Source: Weissella confusa (GTDB lineage: Bacteria > Bacillota > Bacilli > Lactobacillales > Lactobacillaceae). Taken from it: DNA of 64,000 nucleotides. Below the pieces are notes generated by a model. It ran no database searches. It worked only from the letters and a program-made list of their open reading frames with translations, and was not told where the DNA came from. A program made the translations under genes and the position numbers. The stretch is taken from contig JACSZT010000020.1 of the NCBI GenBank assembly GCA_014332815.1, forward strand, positions 115,377 through 179,376, read 5' to 3'. Positions within the stretch are counted from its first letter, which is position 1. Each line of letters starts with the position of its first letter. Shown here piece after piece: positions 9,333-18,860 of the stretch.

Positions 9333-10100
9333 ATGGGAAACAAACTGTTTGCTACCGCCTTGGTTGCCACGGTTTCTCTATTAGGCGTGTCAACTGTGAC
9401 ATTCGCAAGTTCATCACTACCAAGTCAGGGAACGGTGGCCTTTACGCCGTCTAACGGTGTGACGCCACCTTATAACCCAAATCATCCAAATCACCCAGTT
9501 GGACCAGTTGATCCAAAACAGCCAGAACCGGGTACGGCTGGTCCGCTGTCGTTGGATTTTGCATCGAATTTTGATTTTGGGACGCATAAGATTCAAAATG
9601 CGGATGCGAGTTATGCAGCGAAGGCGCAAAAGGTGACTGACGGCGGTGCCCAGCAAGAGGTACCAGATTATGTTCAGGTAACTGATGATCGTGGGACTCA
9701 CGCTGGTTGGTCGTTGCGGGTTGCACAAAACGGTCAATTTAAATCAGACGATGCCAAGCGCGCTAAGGTGTTGACGGGTGCCACTGTGACTTTGAATGGG
9801 TCACATGCTATTGGGCGCATGATGACGCCTGCACCACAAACGCGTGATGAAACATTGCCGCCGGCTGGTGATCAAACCGTAGTGATGAACGCAACCAAAG
9901 GTGAAGGTGCCGGAACTTGGTTGATGCCTTGGGGTGCAGATGACATTTTGAAATCTGAAAACCAAGTCCTAGCCAATAATCAGCCAACCACTGTCTTAAC
10001 GGATCCTGATGTCATTTTAAATGTGCCAGGGTCAACGCCACGAGAAGCGGTTGCGTATACAACAACATTAACGTGGACATTGAACAATGTCCCCATGTAA
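9333..10100 (+). CDS. WxL domain surface protein
   Basis: Secreted cell-wall protein of 255 aa. A signal peptide covers residues 1-26 (ends TVTFASS), then comes a Pro/Asn-rich linker of about 35 residues. The WxL domain (PF13731) starts with GPLSLDFASNFDFG. Two WxL motifs are present: WSLRV near residue 128 and the C-terminal LTWTLNNVP. WxL domains bind peptidoglycan non-covalently and assemble with DUF916 proteins. It is the second gene of the csc-type cluster and is followed after 18 nt by a paralogue, so the two are probably co-transcribed. Confidence 0.92.
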   Translation: MGNKLFATALVATVSLLGVSTVTFASSSLPSQGTVAFTPSNGVTPPYNPNHPNHPVGPVDPKQPEPGTAGPLSLDFASNFDFGTHKIQNADASYAAKAQKVTDGGAQQEVPDYVQVTDDRGTHAGWSLRVAQNGQFKSDDAKRAKVLTGATVTLNGSHAIGRMMTPAPQTRDETLPPAGDQTVVMNATKGEGAGTWLMPWGADDILKSENQVLANNQPTTVLTDPDVILNVPGSTPREAVAYTTTLTWTLNNVPM

Positions 10101-10118
10101 TTTTTAAGGAGTAACACA

Positions 10119-10943
10119 ATGAAGAAGCAATTTACATTATTTGCTGCTACAGCATTGGCAGCTATGACGGTTGTACCAACGATTGGATTCGCTGATGATT
10201 CAGCATCAAAGACCCCAATTACTTACGATTCAAAGGGAACGGTTGAGTTCGTTGCACCAACAACACCAAACAAGCCATTGGATCCAACCAACCCAGATCC
10301 AAACAAGCCACTTGACCCAAAGGACCCTGATGGTAATGATCCAAAGCCAGGTACATCCGGCCCATTGTCGCTTGATTTTGCGTCATCATTTGACTTTGGA
10401 AAGCAAGAAATCACGTCAGTTGATAAGACATACAACGCTTCAGCGCAAATGATTGGTACTGGTAAGGATGCTAAGTACGTACCAGACTACGCCCAAATCA
10501 CTGATAACCGTGGAACGTTTGCTGGTTGGACCTTGTCAGTTAAGGAAACTGATTCATTCCACACGTCAAGTAACGTTGAGTTGAAGGCAACGCAAATTAA
10601 GTTTGCCGACTTGAACCACGCAACGACTAATACCCTAAAGACTGACGTCACAATGCCAAGTGCCGGCTTTACGCTTAACCCAGCTGGTGCTTCAGTAAAC
10701 ATCATGTCTGGTGCCAAGGCTGCTGACGGTAAGACTAACGGCACTTCAGGTACACACATTATCCGTTTTGGAAATGACAACAGCTTGAAGACTGATGACA
10801 CACAAGCTAACGGCGAAAAGCGCGCTAACACAGTTGACCCATCTGTAACATTGGCTGTACCAGGTGCATCTGACAAGATGGCGCAAAAGTACACAACGAC
10901 CTTGCAATGGACGCTTGGTGAGACGCCAACCACTATCGATTAG
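10119..10943 (+). CDS. WxL domain surface protein (paralogue)
   Basis: A 274-residue paralogue of the preceding protein: signal peptide 1-25 (ends IGFADD), proline-rich linker built on repeated D-P-N/K-P units (PNKPLDP twice), and a WxL domain beginning GPLSLDFASSFDFG. WxL motifs are GWTLSV and the C-terminal LQWTLGE. Codon use is more biased towards common codons than in its neighbour, suggesting higher expression. A strong terminator follows, so the downstream DUF916 gene may depend on read-through or its own promoter. Confidence 0.92.
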   Translation: MKKQFTLFAATALAAMTVVPTIGFADDSASKTPITYDSKGTVEFVAPTTPNKPLDPTNPDPNKPLDPKDPDGNDPKPGTSGPLSLDFASSFDFGKQEITSVDKTYNASAQMIGTGKDAKYVPDYAQITDNRGTFAGWTLSVKETDSFHTSSNVELKATQIKFADLNHATTNTLKTDVTMPSAGFTLNPAGASVNIMSGAKAADGKTNGTSGTHIIRFGNDNSLKTDDTQANGEKRANTVDPSVTLAVPGASDKMAQKYTTTLQWTLGETPTTID

Positions 10944-10958
10944 TTCAATTAATCAATA

Positions 10959-10992
10959 AAAAACGACCGAGACAATTGTGTCGGTCGTTTTA
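10959..10992 (+). terminator. Rho-independent terminator inside the csc cluster
   Basis: Stem AAACGACCGAGAC / GTGTCGGTCGTTT with an AATT loop. Placed between the WxL genes and the DUF916 gene, it could reduce expression of the latter. Confidence 0.85.
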
Positions 10993-11020
10993 TACATACT
11001 TAGAAGAAAGGAACAGAGGA

Positions 11021-12253
11021 ATGGAAAATACAGCTAAGTGGACCAAGGTGTTGGGGGCCACTGTTCTGGCTATGGTGGCACCGTTGGTAATTGCAACTGG
11101 TGTTTCGGCTAATCAATTGACGTTCTCCGTCACGCCAGTTTTGCCGGATAATCAAATTGATAAGACGGACGGTTTTTTCAATCTTAAGTTGGATCAAGGC
11201 GCATCAGAAGATTTGATGTTGCATTATGCTAACAACACAAAGCAACCGATTGAAGTGTCAACGAGCGTGGCACCTGCGTCGACAAATCAAAACGGGGTCG
11301 TTGAGTATGGACCGAACACGATTAAGCCGGATGTTTCATTGAAATATAATATGAAAGATTTGGTGAATGTACCTGATAAAGTTGACTTGAACGCGGGTGA
11401 AACGAAGGATGTGCCAGTCCATGTCACAATGCCAAATGCACAAGTGCCAGGTATTATCGCCGGTGGTCTAACTTTTTCTGATAAGGCCGCTGATAAGGCG
11501 AATGAATCCACAAAATCAAAAGGAACGTCGATTAAGAATATCTATTCATTCCAACTCGGTCTTTTGATGCGTGAATCAACGGATGCACCATATAAAGACC
11601 AGATGCTGTTGGAAAACGGATTGAAACTAAAGTCGGTTAAGCCAACACAAGTGAATTACCGTAATGTGATTGCGGCTAATTTGCATAATCCGGACGGCAT
11701 TTACTTGAACAACTTCGCGGTCGATGCCAAAGTGATGAAGGCGAACAAGTCGAAGGTTTTGTACGAGTCGAAAAACAACAGCATGCAAATGGCACCTAAT
11801 ACCAACTTTGATTACAGTGTGCCACTTGGGGATGGAACACGTATGAAGCCGGGTAAGTATAAGCTGGATTTGACAGCATATGCGGATAAGGATAATACGG
11901 GTGCGTTCAAGACGGCCATGTTTGGCGAAAAGACGGATTACCGTTATTCATGGCACTTTACCAAGACATTTACGATTGCTGGTGCGACAGCTAAGCGCTT
12001 GAATAAGCGAGATGTGACGATTAAGCCATTTAACTGGCTACTAGCGGCTGTCATCGCAGTTGTGATTGCGTTGCTATTGCTTTTGCTGTTGCTAAAGCGT
12101 CGTCGTGATAATGAAAAGATCACGATTGAAGAAATGGCTGAAAGTGCCAGTGGTGAGCAAGTTAAGATTGTTCGTGAGGTCAACCAGGCGGAATACCGCC
12201 GTTTGAAGAAGCAAGGTCACGTGATGACCATCGTTAGTCACAATGCGAAGTAA
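11021..12253 (+). CDS. DUF916/DUF3324 membrane-anchored surface protein (CscA-like)
   Basis: A 410-residue protein with a signal peptide (residues 1-31, ends GVSANQ), an extracellular pair of Ig-like DUF916 and DUF3324 domains, a TM helix near residues 343-363 and a basic cytosolic tail of ~45 residues. The family binds peptidoglycan and WxL partners. ATG 11021 was chosen over an upstream start because the signal peptide begins there and GAGGA precedes it. Its 3' end overlaps the sortase start by 11 nt, so translation is coupled. Confidence 0.9.
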   Translation: MENTAKWTKVLGATVLAMVAPLVIATGVSANQLTFSVTPVLPDNQIDKTDGFFNLKLDQGASEDLMLHYANNTKQPIEVSTSVAPASTNQNGVVEYGPNTIKPDVSLKYNMKDLVNVPDKVDLNAGETKDVPVHVTMPNAQVPGIIAGGLTFSDKAADKANESTKSKGTSIKNIYSFQLGLLMRESTDAPYKDQMLLENGLKLKSVKPTQVNYRNVIAANLHNPDGIYLNNFAVDAKVMKANKSKVLYESKNNSMQMAPNTNFDYSVPLGDGTRMKPGKYKLDLTAYADKDNTGAFKTAMFGEKTDYRYSWHFTKTFTIAGATAKRLNKRDVTIKPFNWLLAAVIAVVIALLLLLLLLKRRRDNEKITIEEMAESASGEQVKIVREVNQAEYRRLKKQGHVMTIVSHNAK

Positions 12254-13022
12254 GCGCGAAAATCGAACGGATCAATTGATTAAATACGCAATTATTGGGT
12301 TAGTTTTGGTTGCCGCGGGGTTTGCCATTTGGACGTTTTTACAAAAGTCACTTGTGACAAGCAAAATCGTGAATCAGCGGGTGACTTATACTGAGCAAAT
12401 GCCGAAAAGCATACCGGCAACTGAAACGATTCATGCGTTTGACGGCGGTAATCCGTTTGGAAATAATCAACAACCCCAAACGGCGATTGGTCAGGTAACC
12501 ATTCCCAAAGTGGGGCTTGTTACGAATGTATTTGCAGGGTTAACAAATGCTAATCTGAGTTTTGGGGCTGTGTCATTGTTTCCTGACCGGCCGCTTCAAA
12601 ACCACAATGTTGTGCTGATTGGTCATAATATGGGTGTGCGTCATCTACATTTTGGGGCGCTTCAAAATGTTTCGATTGGTGATAAGGTGTATTTACGATA
12701 TTTAGGCCATAGCTACCAGTATCAGGTACGACAGAAATCAACAATCAAAGAGACGCAGATTGATCGTGTCGCAGATACGATGACATCAAAGCTAACGCTA
12801 GTCACTTGTTCAGCAGCAACCCGAACGCCTAACCGAATTTTGGTTTCGGCGGATTTGGTGAAGGCCTTACCTGCACGACAGGCGCAAATGAAAGTAGCGG
12901 GTGTTCTAAAAGAACAAAAGCAACAAATTTGCCATGACTTATGGTGGCGTAATTGGTTACCAATTATTGTGATATGTTTACTCGCGTTGATTATTATCAT
13001 GCTTGTGATGCGATTTCTTTAA
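12243..13022 (+). CDS. Sortase linked to WxL/DUF916 locus
   Basis: Transpeptidase of 259 aa that joins LPxTG proteins to the cell wall. Catalytic residues are visible: His128 (VLIGHN), Cys189 in TLVTC, Arg198 (NRILVSA). An N-terminal TM spans about residues 13-33 and a second helix occupies the last ~25 residues, a two-helix layout more typical of class C than class A sortases; no lid motif (DPW/DPF) is seen, so the class is open. It overlaps the DUF916 gene. The natural local substrate is the LPNTG protein at 8846. Confidence 0.9.
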   Translation: MRSKRENRTDQLIKYAIIGLVLVAAGFAIWTFLQKSLVTSKIVNQRVTYTEQMPKSIPATETIHAFDGGNPFGNNQQPQTAIGQVTIPKVGLVTNVFAGLTNANLSFGAVSLFPDRPLQNHNVVLIGHNMGVRHLHFGALQNVSIGDKVYLRYLGHSYQYQVRQKSTIKETQIDRVADTMTSKLTLVTCSAATRTPNRILVSADLVKALPARQAQMKVAGVLKEQKQQICHDLWWRNWLPIIVICLLALIIIMLVMRFL

Positions 13023-13031
13023 TCTATAGCT

Positions 13032-13064
13032 AAAGCCAGAACTACTCACGGTTCTGGCTTTTTT
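13032..13064 (+). terminator. Rho-independent terminator
   Basis: Stem AGCCAGAAC / GTTCTGGCT followed by TTTTTT. Confidence 0.85.
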
Positions 13065-13090
13065 GACATGATGGCGATAAAGATTTTTAA

Positions 13091-13123
13091 ATATTAAAAA
13101 TAAACAACAGCACGCAGGATAAT
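13091..13123 (+). promoter_or_regulatory. Candidate promoter of lectin-type WxL gene
   Basis: ATATTAAAAATAAA (13091-13104) identical to the motif at 8783, followed by GATAAT at 13118-13123. The rest of the 185-nt gap holds only AT-rich sequence. Confidence 0.35.
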
Positions 13124-13207
13124 GTACTAAAAAAGCGGGAATTCAATATCGCATATACGGTGCATATTAAACTGAAATTAAATAAATATGTATAAGGGGA
13201 TTCAGGT

Positions 13208-15304
13208 ATGAATATAATGCAAAAAGCAACTAAACATGGCCTGTCTGGCCTGTTGTTAGCAGCTACCGTGTTGGGGTCGGTAGCACCGTTAGCAGCGATA
13301 GGTACGCCGATATACGCTGATAATAGTCAACAAACAGGAAACTCCGATGAAGTGAGTGGCAAGCCAGCATTGGCTGATCAAACTGTTTTTGGTGTTCCGC
13401 AACCGGATTATAAGTCATATGAAGACTTCACCAAAGGTTTTAAGAGCCAAGGTCAAGCGTTGCCTATGGAAAAGGATAAAACAGTAAGTCTGACACAAAA
13501 TAAACAACTGCAATTTGGAAGTTTAACGTTCCGACGTGCAATTGATATGTCTCATGACTTTACCTTCACTGGTAGTCTGAACATTGATCAGCCTGGAAAT
13601 ACTTTGGGAGATTCACTTGGATTTATTTTGGCACCAGTTGAGCCAGACCAAATTGATAACGGATCAAGTGGTGGATACCTCGGTATCGGAAAGCTTGCCC
13701 ATCCTGAAATGTACGGTGATAAAGGGTTTGACAATGCTTTTTATTGGGGTGCTGATTTGCACTATAACGTCGAACCTTGGGATGTGGATCCAAATTCAAA
13801 CCCGGATACAAGTTTTGATGGGAAAACTGAATTTGGAGATCCGAATGTTATGAATAGTGGCAGTTACCCAGGCAAAAACTTTGTGATGTTTCGTCGTACT
13901 GATGGAAAAGGGCAATTGGATAACATCCGTAATCTAACCCCTGATGCCCATCCAGAAATTCTTTATCCGGTGCAGTTAAATAAGCACGGATCAAACGAGG
14001 TTACGTTGACGTGGACACCGGACAAAGCAGATGAGAACAAAGAAAGCGGTCCAATCTCAGGTACGCTAACAGCGACTGGTTGGGGACACACGTGGACAGA
14101 GGAAATCACAACTGCTCACGAAATGTCACTAGCCGTCAACGCTGCTACCGGTGGTGATACGTCAAATATGGGACTGACTGCCGGTGAGTTCAAGCTGACA
14201 GTTGGAACTGCAGATGTTACGTTTAATGGAGCGCCCGTATCAGATGATGACAAAGCAGCATTTAAACAACCCGATTTTGGAAAGAGCCCAAAGGAAGCAG
14301 TTGTTGGTACGCACATTACCGTAGTTGATTCTGCCGATGGTCTAGCCGCTGCTAAGAGCGATCCATTGTTTGAGTCCGCTTATGTTTATAGGGCGCCTAA
14401 AGTCGCGGGATATGGTTATGTTGGAAATGGTAAAGGCTACCAAATCTTTACTGTCACGCGCACTCCCGACCAAACATTTACGTTGAAATATAACCGTAAG
14501 TCAACCGAGCACGTGGATTACCAGTTTGCTAACCAACCAGGTGTTTACTTCAACAAGAAAGACGACTCTGGTGATGACGGGCAAACGTACACTGAGGACA
14601 CACCAGCTGTTCCTGGATTCACACCTGATAAAGCGACTGTTACAGGAACCTATAGTGGTGACCACAAGGATTTGGTGACGTATTACCCAACGCCAAGTTT
14701 GCCATTGAATGCGGGCGCAAACGGTGTCGTTGATCCAACAAAGCCAGTGACACCAACCAATGGTACATCTACTAAGCAAAACTTAAATACGTCAAATGGC
14801 TTGTCGTTAGATTATGTGCCTGATTTTAATTTCGGAAAACACGAAATTGAGAGTGGCACAACGACTTATGCGGCTGATGATTTGAAGACTAATCAAGGTG
14901 ATATGCCGTTGTTTGCACAGGTGACTGATGTGCGTGTTGACCCAGGCAACTGGACGCTAGACGTGAAGGCCGGTCCAATGACCAATAAGGCGACGCAGAG
15001 TGTTTTGTCAGGTGCGTACATGACGTTCGGGTCATCTGACGTCAAGACGACATCGAAGGATAACGATGTTTCTAAGGTAAAGACGAATTTTGCTGGTCAA
15101 CAACTTAATTTTGATGACAAGACCGAGATGAATGTTGCGTCATCAACCAGTCCTGAACAAGCAACGTGGCTAACTCGTTTTATCAAAAAAGATCAAACGG
15201 ATGCTGTAACGTTGCATGTGCCAGGCGGTGCAGCCCAAAAGGGAGATTATGAGGCTGTTTTGACTTGGACACTTGGTTCAAAGCCAGGCGACAACCAACA
15301 ATAG
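13208..15304 (+). CDS. Large WxL protein with L-type lectin-like domain
   Basis: A 698-residue secreted protein. After a signal peptide (about 1-37, ends PIYADN) comes a region (about 60-385) that resembles bacterial L-type lectin domains: an early FGSLTFRRAIDM strand, FTFTGSLNI, then GDSLGFILAP and WGADLHYN. A MucBP-like segment follows (about 430-495, VDYQFANQPG). The C-terminal WxL domain has NWTLDV and a final LTWTLGS. It probably binds glycans and attaches to the wall through the WxL domain. AAGGGGA precedes ATG. Lectin and MucBP calls are by pattern only. Confidence 0.87.
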   Translation: MNIMQKATKHGLSGLLLAATVLGSVAPLAAIGTPIYADNSQQTGNSDEVSGKPALADQTVFGVPQPDYKSYEDFTKGFKSQGQALPMEKDKTVSLTQNKQLQFGSLTFRRAIDMSHDFTFTGSLNIDQPGNTLGDSLGFILAPVEPDQIDNGSSGGYLGIGKLAHPEMYGDKGFDNAFYWGADLHYNVEPWDVDPNSNPDTSFDGKTEFGDPNVMNSGSYPGKNFVMFRRTDGKGQLDNIRNLTPDAHPEILYPVQLNKHGSNEVTLTWTPDKADENKESGPISGTLTATGWGHTWTEEITTAHEMSLAVNAATGGDTSNMGLTAGEFKLTVGTADVTFNGAPVSDDDKAAFKQPDFGKSPKEAVVGTHITVVDSADGLAAAKSDPLFESAYVYRAPKVAGYGYVGNGKGYQIFTVTRTPDQTFTLKYNRKSTEHVDYQFANQPGVYFNKKDDSGDDGQTYTEDTPAVPGFTPDKATVTGTYSGDHKDLVTYYPTPSLPLNAGANGVVDPTKPVTPTNGTSTKQNLNTSNGLSLDYVPDFNFGKHEIESGTTTYAADDLKTNQGDMPLFAQVTDVRVDPGNWTLDVKAGPMTNKATQSVLSGAYMTFGSSDVKTTSKDNDVSKVKTNFAGQQLNFDDKTEMNVASSTSPEQATWLTRFIKKDQTDAVTLHVPGGAAQKGDYEAVLTWTLGSKPGDNQQ

Positions 15305-15316
15305 AATATAAGTTAG

Positions 15317-15347
15317 AACACGCAATGCTTGTCACTGCGTGTTTTTT
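15317..15347 (+). terminator. Rho-independent terminator
   Basis: Stem AACACGCA / TGCGTGTT with TTTTTT. Confidence 0.8.
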
Positions 15348-15473
15348 CATTGAAAAATCAATTTCCTGAACAGTTTGTGACCTTGAGGGCTATCGTTTTA
15401 ATTCCATTGGTCTGACGTGATACAAAAGAACCATAGAGAAAAATATTTTGTATTTACGGGAGGATACATAACT

Positions 15474-15890
15474 ATGTCACATGATTTGCTACGTCGTCAC
15501 GACGCATTTGGGGATTTGTTGGATAAGATGAACGCGTCATTGATGCAAGCACCAGCGTTTGGGGCTGATGTAAAGTCAGACGTTGTTGAAAAGGACGATC
15601 ACTATGAAGTGGTTGCTGACATTCCGGGTGTTGATAAGGATGACATCAAGGTTGATTATGAAGATGGCACATTGCAAATTTCAGCAACGCGTCACGAAAT
15701 CAAGGATCACTCTGACAAGGATGGGAACATTCTGCAATCAGAACGCAGCTTTGGTTCAGTCGGCCGTTCTTATTACCTACCAAACGTAGACCGTGAGAAG
15801 GTTTCTGCCAAGTACAAGAACGGGGTGTTGCACATCACGTTGCCTAAGGCTGAAGTCGCTAAGAAGTCAGCAATCAAGATTGAGGATTAA
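15474..15890 (+). CDS. Small heat shock protein, Hsp20 family
   Basis: ATP-independent holdase of 138 aa. The alpha-crystallin domain runs from about residue 38 to the end (ADIPGVDKDDIKVDYEDG, then FGSVGRSYYLPNVD) and closes with the usual GVLHITLPK strand. The start at 15474 has GGGAGG about 10 nt upstream; a reading from 15417 lacks a ribosome site. I searched the upstream region by eye for CtsR and CIRCE operators and saw no convincing match. Single gene with its own terminator. Confidence 0.95.
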   Translation: MSHDLLRRHDAFGDLLDKMNASLMQAPAFGADVKSDVVEKDDHYEVVADIPGVDKDDIKVDYEDGTLQISATRHEIKDHSDKDGNILQSERSFGSVGRSYYLPNVDREKVSAKYKNGVLHITLPKAEVAKKSAIKIED

Positions 15891-15901
15891 AACCATATCG
15901 A

Positions 15902-15935
15902 AAACGTCGGTTCGTTTAGCAGACCGGCGTTTTTT
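15902..15935 (+). terminator. Rho-independent terminator
   Basis: Stem AACGTCGGT / ACCGGCGTT with T-run. Confidence 0.8.
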
Positions 15936-15981
15936 GTGCTAAAATTAGAATATTATCATATTAGGAAACGAGGACACTGCC

Positions 15982-16674
15982 ATGGATGCATTGCAATTAT
16001 CACGACGATTGGCGACTGTAGCGTCATATGTTCGCGATGGTGCGCGTTTAGCAGATATTGGTTCTGACCACGCTTATTTGCCAGCAAACTTGTTGTTGAA
16101 CAAGCACATTTCATTCGCGATTGCGGGTGAGGTGGCACAAGGACCACTGGACAATGTCCAAACTGAAATTAACCGTCACCGCCTTGGGGATGTTTTGGTA
16201 CCCCGCTTGGCGAATGGCTTGGCTGCTGTCACGCCAGAAGATTTGATTGATACGGTCACGATTGCCGGTATGGGTGGTCGCTTGATTGCACAAATCTTGG
16301 CGGACGGTCACACAGACGGGCAACGTTACCAACGTTTGATTTTGCAACCGAACATCGATATCGATGTCGTACGTACTTGGTTGATGGATAATGATTATCA
16401 ACTTGAAGACGAAACGGTTGTTGAAGATGACGGCCATTTCTATGAGGTCTTGATTGCAGTCCCTGGTCATGCCGACTACTCTGAAACAGAGTTGAAGTTC
16501 GGACCATTTAACCTGGAAAAGCGTCCTGAAGCTTGGCAAACCAAGTGGCAACGTGAATATGACCGTGTAAAGACAATCATGGCTAAGTTGGAATCAGCTA
16601 ACAAGCAAGATTCAGATGCATACCGTGAGTATCAACAACAAGTAACTGAAATTAGTGAGGCGTTGGGGCTATGA
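15982..16674 (+). CDS. trmK: tRNA (adenine(22)-N1)-methyltransferase
   Basis: SAM-dependent methylation of adenine 22 in tRNA. Rossmann motif I is LADIGSDHAYLP (about residues 26-37), typical of TrmK, and a second glycine-rich strand is TIAGMGGRLI near residue 92. The length (230 aa) is normal for the family. The next gene begins inside its stop codon (ATGA), and trmK-nif3 pairs are common in Firmicutes. Confidence 0.93.
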   Translation: MDALQLSRRLATVASYVRDGARLADIGSDHAYLPANLLLNKHISFAIAGEVAQGPLDNVQTEINRHRLGDVLVPRLANGLAAVTPEDLIDTVTIAGMGGRLIAQILADGHTDGQRYQRLILQPNIDIDVVRTWLMDNDYQLEDETVVEDDGHFYEVLIAVPGHADYSETELKFGPFNLEKRPEAWQTKWQREYDRVKTIMAKLESANKQDSDAYREYQQQVTEISEALGL

Positions 16675-17468
16675 AAGCAACTGAGTTAATCGCCAAGATT
16701 GAAGCTTATGCACCACGTGACCTAGCTTGGGAACGTGATCCAATCGGGCTTCAACTTGGTGATCCAAATCAAGAGATTCATACAGTAATGACGGCATTAG
16801 ATGTTCGTCCAGAGGTTGTGGCAGAAGCGATTGCGAATAATGTTGATTTCATTTTTGCACACCACCCAATGATTTTCCGCCCAGCGAAGAATTTGGATTT
16901 GTCGGTGCCACAAAACAAGATGTATGCGGATTTGATTAAGCATGACATTGTCGTTTATGCGGCGCACACAAATTTGGATGCAGCAGCAGGTGGCATGAAT
17001 GATTGGTTGGCAGAAGCACTTCAGCTGACTGATGTGGCACCATTAATTCCGAATGCTGATGGCAAGACAGGCCTTGGTCGTATCGGGTCACTAGCGACGC
17101 CACAAACAGTGACAGATTACGCAACGTTCGTGCGTGATTTGTTCAATGTGGCGCACGTGCGCGTGATTGCGAACGACATGAACCGTTCCATCCAACGCAT
17201 TGCGGTGCTTGGTGGGGATGGCGGTAGTGAATACCCAGATGCCTTGGCAGCTGGTGCTGACGCTTATGTGACAGCTGATTTTTACTACCACACGGCGCAT
17301 GACGTCTTGGCCGATGATTTTGTGGTGATTGATCCGGATCACCACATGGAGGCCATTGCCAAGGATAAGCTAGTTGAACTGGTTAATGCTTGGCAAACCG
17401 AAAACAATTGGGACCTAGACCGTGTCTTCGCCTCAACTGAAAACACGGATCCATATACGTATATTTAA
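16671..17468 (+). CDS. Nif3-like dinuclear metal-centre protein
   Basis: A 265-residue member of the NIF3/YqfO family, which forms hexamers with a two-metal site; the cellular role remains uncertain, with GTP cyclohydrolase-like folding known from family structures. The metal ligands appear in [15 protein letters not shown] and, near the end, [10 protein letters not shown]. This is the short form without the PII-like insert. It overlaps trmK by 4 nt. Confidence 0.92.
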   Translation: MKATELIAKIEAYAPRDLAWERDPIGLQLGDPNQEIHTVMTALDVRPEVVAEAIANNVDFIFAHHPMIFRPAKNLDLSVPQNKMYADLIKHDIVVYAAHTNLDAAAGGMNDWLAEALQLTDVAPLIPNADGKTGLGRIGSLATPQTVTDYATFVRDLFNVAHVRVIANDMNRSIQRIAVLGGDGGSEYPDALAAGADAYVTADFYYHTAHDVLADDFVVIDPDHHMEAIAKDKLVELVNAWQTENNWDLDRVFASTENTDPYTYI

Positions 17469-17487
17469 TTTAAGGGGAATTACTATT

Positions 17488-18723
17488 ATGTCAGAAGAAC
17501 TATATCCAAACTTGGTTGACCGTTTTATCCGTTACGTGAAGGTCAACACGCGTTCAAACGAAGAGTCAACAACGGTGCCATCAGATCCTAAGGAAGTTGC
17601 TTTCTTAGCTGATTTGGCTGAAGAATTGAAGGGTCTTGGCCTAGAAAACGTGCGTACGATGGCTGACGGTTATGTCTTTGCCGAATTGGCTTCAAACATT
17701 GACGCTGATGTGCCTGCAATTGGTTTCATTTCACACGTTGATACGGCTGACTTTAACGCTGAAGGTGTTAACCCACAATTCGTTGAAAACTACGATGGTG
17801 AGTCTGACATCAAGTTGAACGACGACTACACGTTGTCACCAGCTGACTTCCCTTCATTGAAGAAGTACAAGGGTCACACGTTGATTACGACTGACGGAAC
17901 GACTTTGCTTGGTGCTGACGACAAGTCTGGTGTTGCTGAAATTATTTCAGCTGCTGAATACTTGATTGCCCACCCTGAAGTAAAGCACGGTAAGGTTGTC
18001 TTTGGATTCGGACCTGACGAAGAAATCGGTATTGGTGCCGATAACTTCCACGTTAAGGAATTCGGTGCTGACTTCGCTTACACAGTCGATGGTGGCCCAT
18101 TGGGTGAGTTGGAGTGGGAGACGTTCTCAGCTGCAGCTGCTAACATCAAGATTCAAGGACGTAATGTGCACCCTGGTTCTGCCAAGGACACGATGGTTAA
18201 CGCCTTGCAAGTTGCAATGGACTTGCACGCTGCTTTGCCAGCCGGTGATCGTCCAGAGTTGACGGAAGGTCGTCAAGGATTCTTCCACATCTTGAAGTTG
18301 AACGGTACACCTGAAGAAGCTGAAATGTCATACATCATCCGTGACCACGACCGCATCATCTTCGAAGAGCGTAAGCAAGCCTTGCGTGACATCGTTGAAA
18401 AGATGAACGGTGAATTGGGCGTTGAGCGTATCAAGTTGGATATGTACGACCAATACTACAACATGGGTGAAGTGTTGAAGGATGACATGACGTCTGTTGA
18501 TTTGGCCGAAGCCGCTATGAAGGCTTTGGACATCGAGCCAGTTATCGAACCGGTTCGTGGTGGTACTGACGGTTCAAAGATTACGTTCTTGGGCTTGCCA
18601 ACACCAAACTTGTTTGCTGGTGGTGAGAACATGCACGGTCGTTTCGAGTACGTTTCAACGAAGGTGATGCACCAAGCAGTTGATACGATCTTGAAGATTG
18701 TTGAATTGAACGCAGCAAAGTAA
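17488..18723 (+). CDS. pepT: Peptidase T (tripeptide aminopeptidase)
   Basis: Cytosolic zinc tripeptidase of the M20 family (411 aa, the usual length). Metal and catalytic motifs are [19 protein letters not shown] and GPDEEIG, with the C-terminal [10 protein letters not shown]. The start at 17488 has AAGGGGA about 9 nt upstream; a longer reading from 17422 would run back into nif3. Strong codon bias suggests high expression, in line with peptide use by lactic acid bacteria. Confidence 0.97.
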   Translation: MSEELYPNLVDRFIRYVKVNTRSNEESTTVPSDPKEVAFLADLAEELKGLGLENVRTMADGYVFAELASNIDADVPAIGFISHVDTADFNAEGVNPQFVENYDGESDIKLNDDYTLSPADFPSLKKYKGHTLITTDGTTLLGADDKSGVAEIISAAEYLIAHPEVKHGKVVFGFGPDEEIGIGADNFHVKEFGADFAYTVDGGPLGELEWETFSAAAANIKIQGRNVHPGSAKDTMVNALQVAMDLHAALPAGDRPELTEGRQGFFHILKLNGTPEEAEMSYIIRDHDRIIFEERKQALRDIVEKMNGELGVERIKLDMYDQYYNMGEVLKDDMTSVDLAEAAMKALDIEPVIEPVRGGTDGSKITFLGLPTPNLFAGGENMHGRFEYVSTKVMHQAVDTILKIVELNAAK

Positions 18724-18737
18724 TTTTAAATAATTTC

Positions 18738-18772
18738 AAAAGGCTAACTAGTTAATCTAGTTAGCCTTTTTG
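18738..18772 (+). terminator. Rho-independent terminator
   Basis: Stem AAGGCTAACTAG / CTAGTTAGCCTT with a 5-nt loop and T-run. Confidence 0.9.
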
Positions 18773-18789
18773 TTACAAAAAGTATGGTA

Positions 18790-18805
18790 ATGGTAACGCT
18801 TACAT
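18790..18805 (+). promoter_or_regulatory. cre site (CcpA) upstream of ackA
   Basis: ATGGTAACGCTTACAT matches WTGNNARCGNWWWCAW at every position. It lies 56 nt before the ackA start codon, a position compatible with activation or repression by CcpA. Confidence 0.8.
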
Positions 18806-18860
18806 GTTACACTAATCCTATTAACTGGATTTATTTCCAGCGTATTAGGGAGCATGAATT

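Noticed and set aside
10119..10943. WxL genes as a recent exact duplication.
   Set aside because: The two WxL proteins share only domain layout and short blocks; their DNA and linkers differ widely, so they are old paralogues.
15360..15420. Possible CtsR or CIRCE operator ahead of the Hsp20 gene.
   Set aside because: TTTGTGACCTTGA only partly resembles a CtsR half-site and no tandem partner is present; no CIRCE repeat seen.
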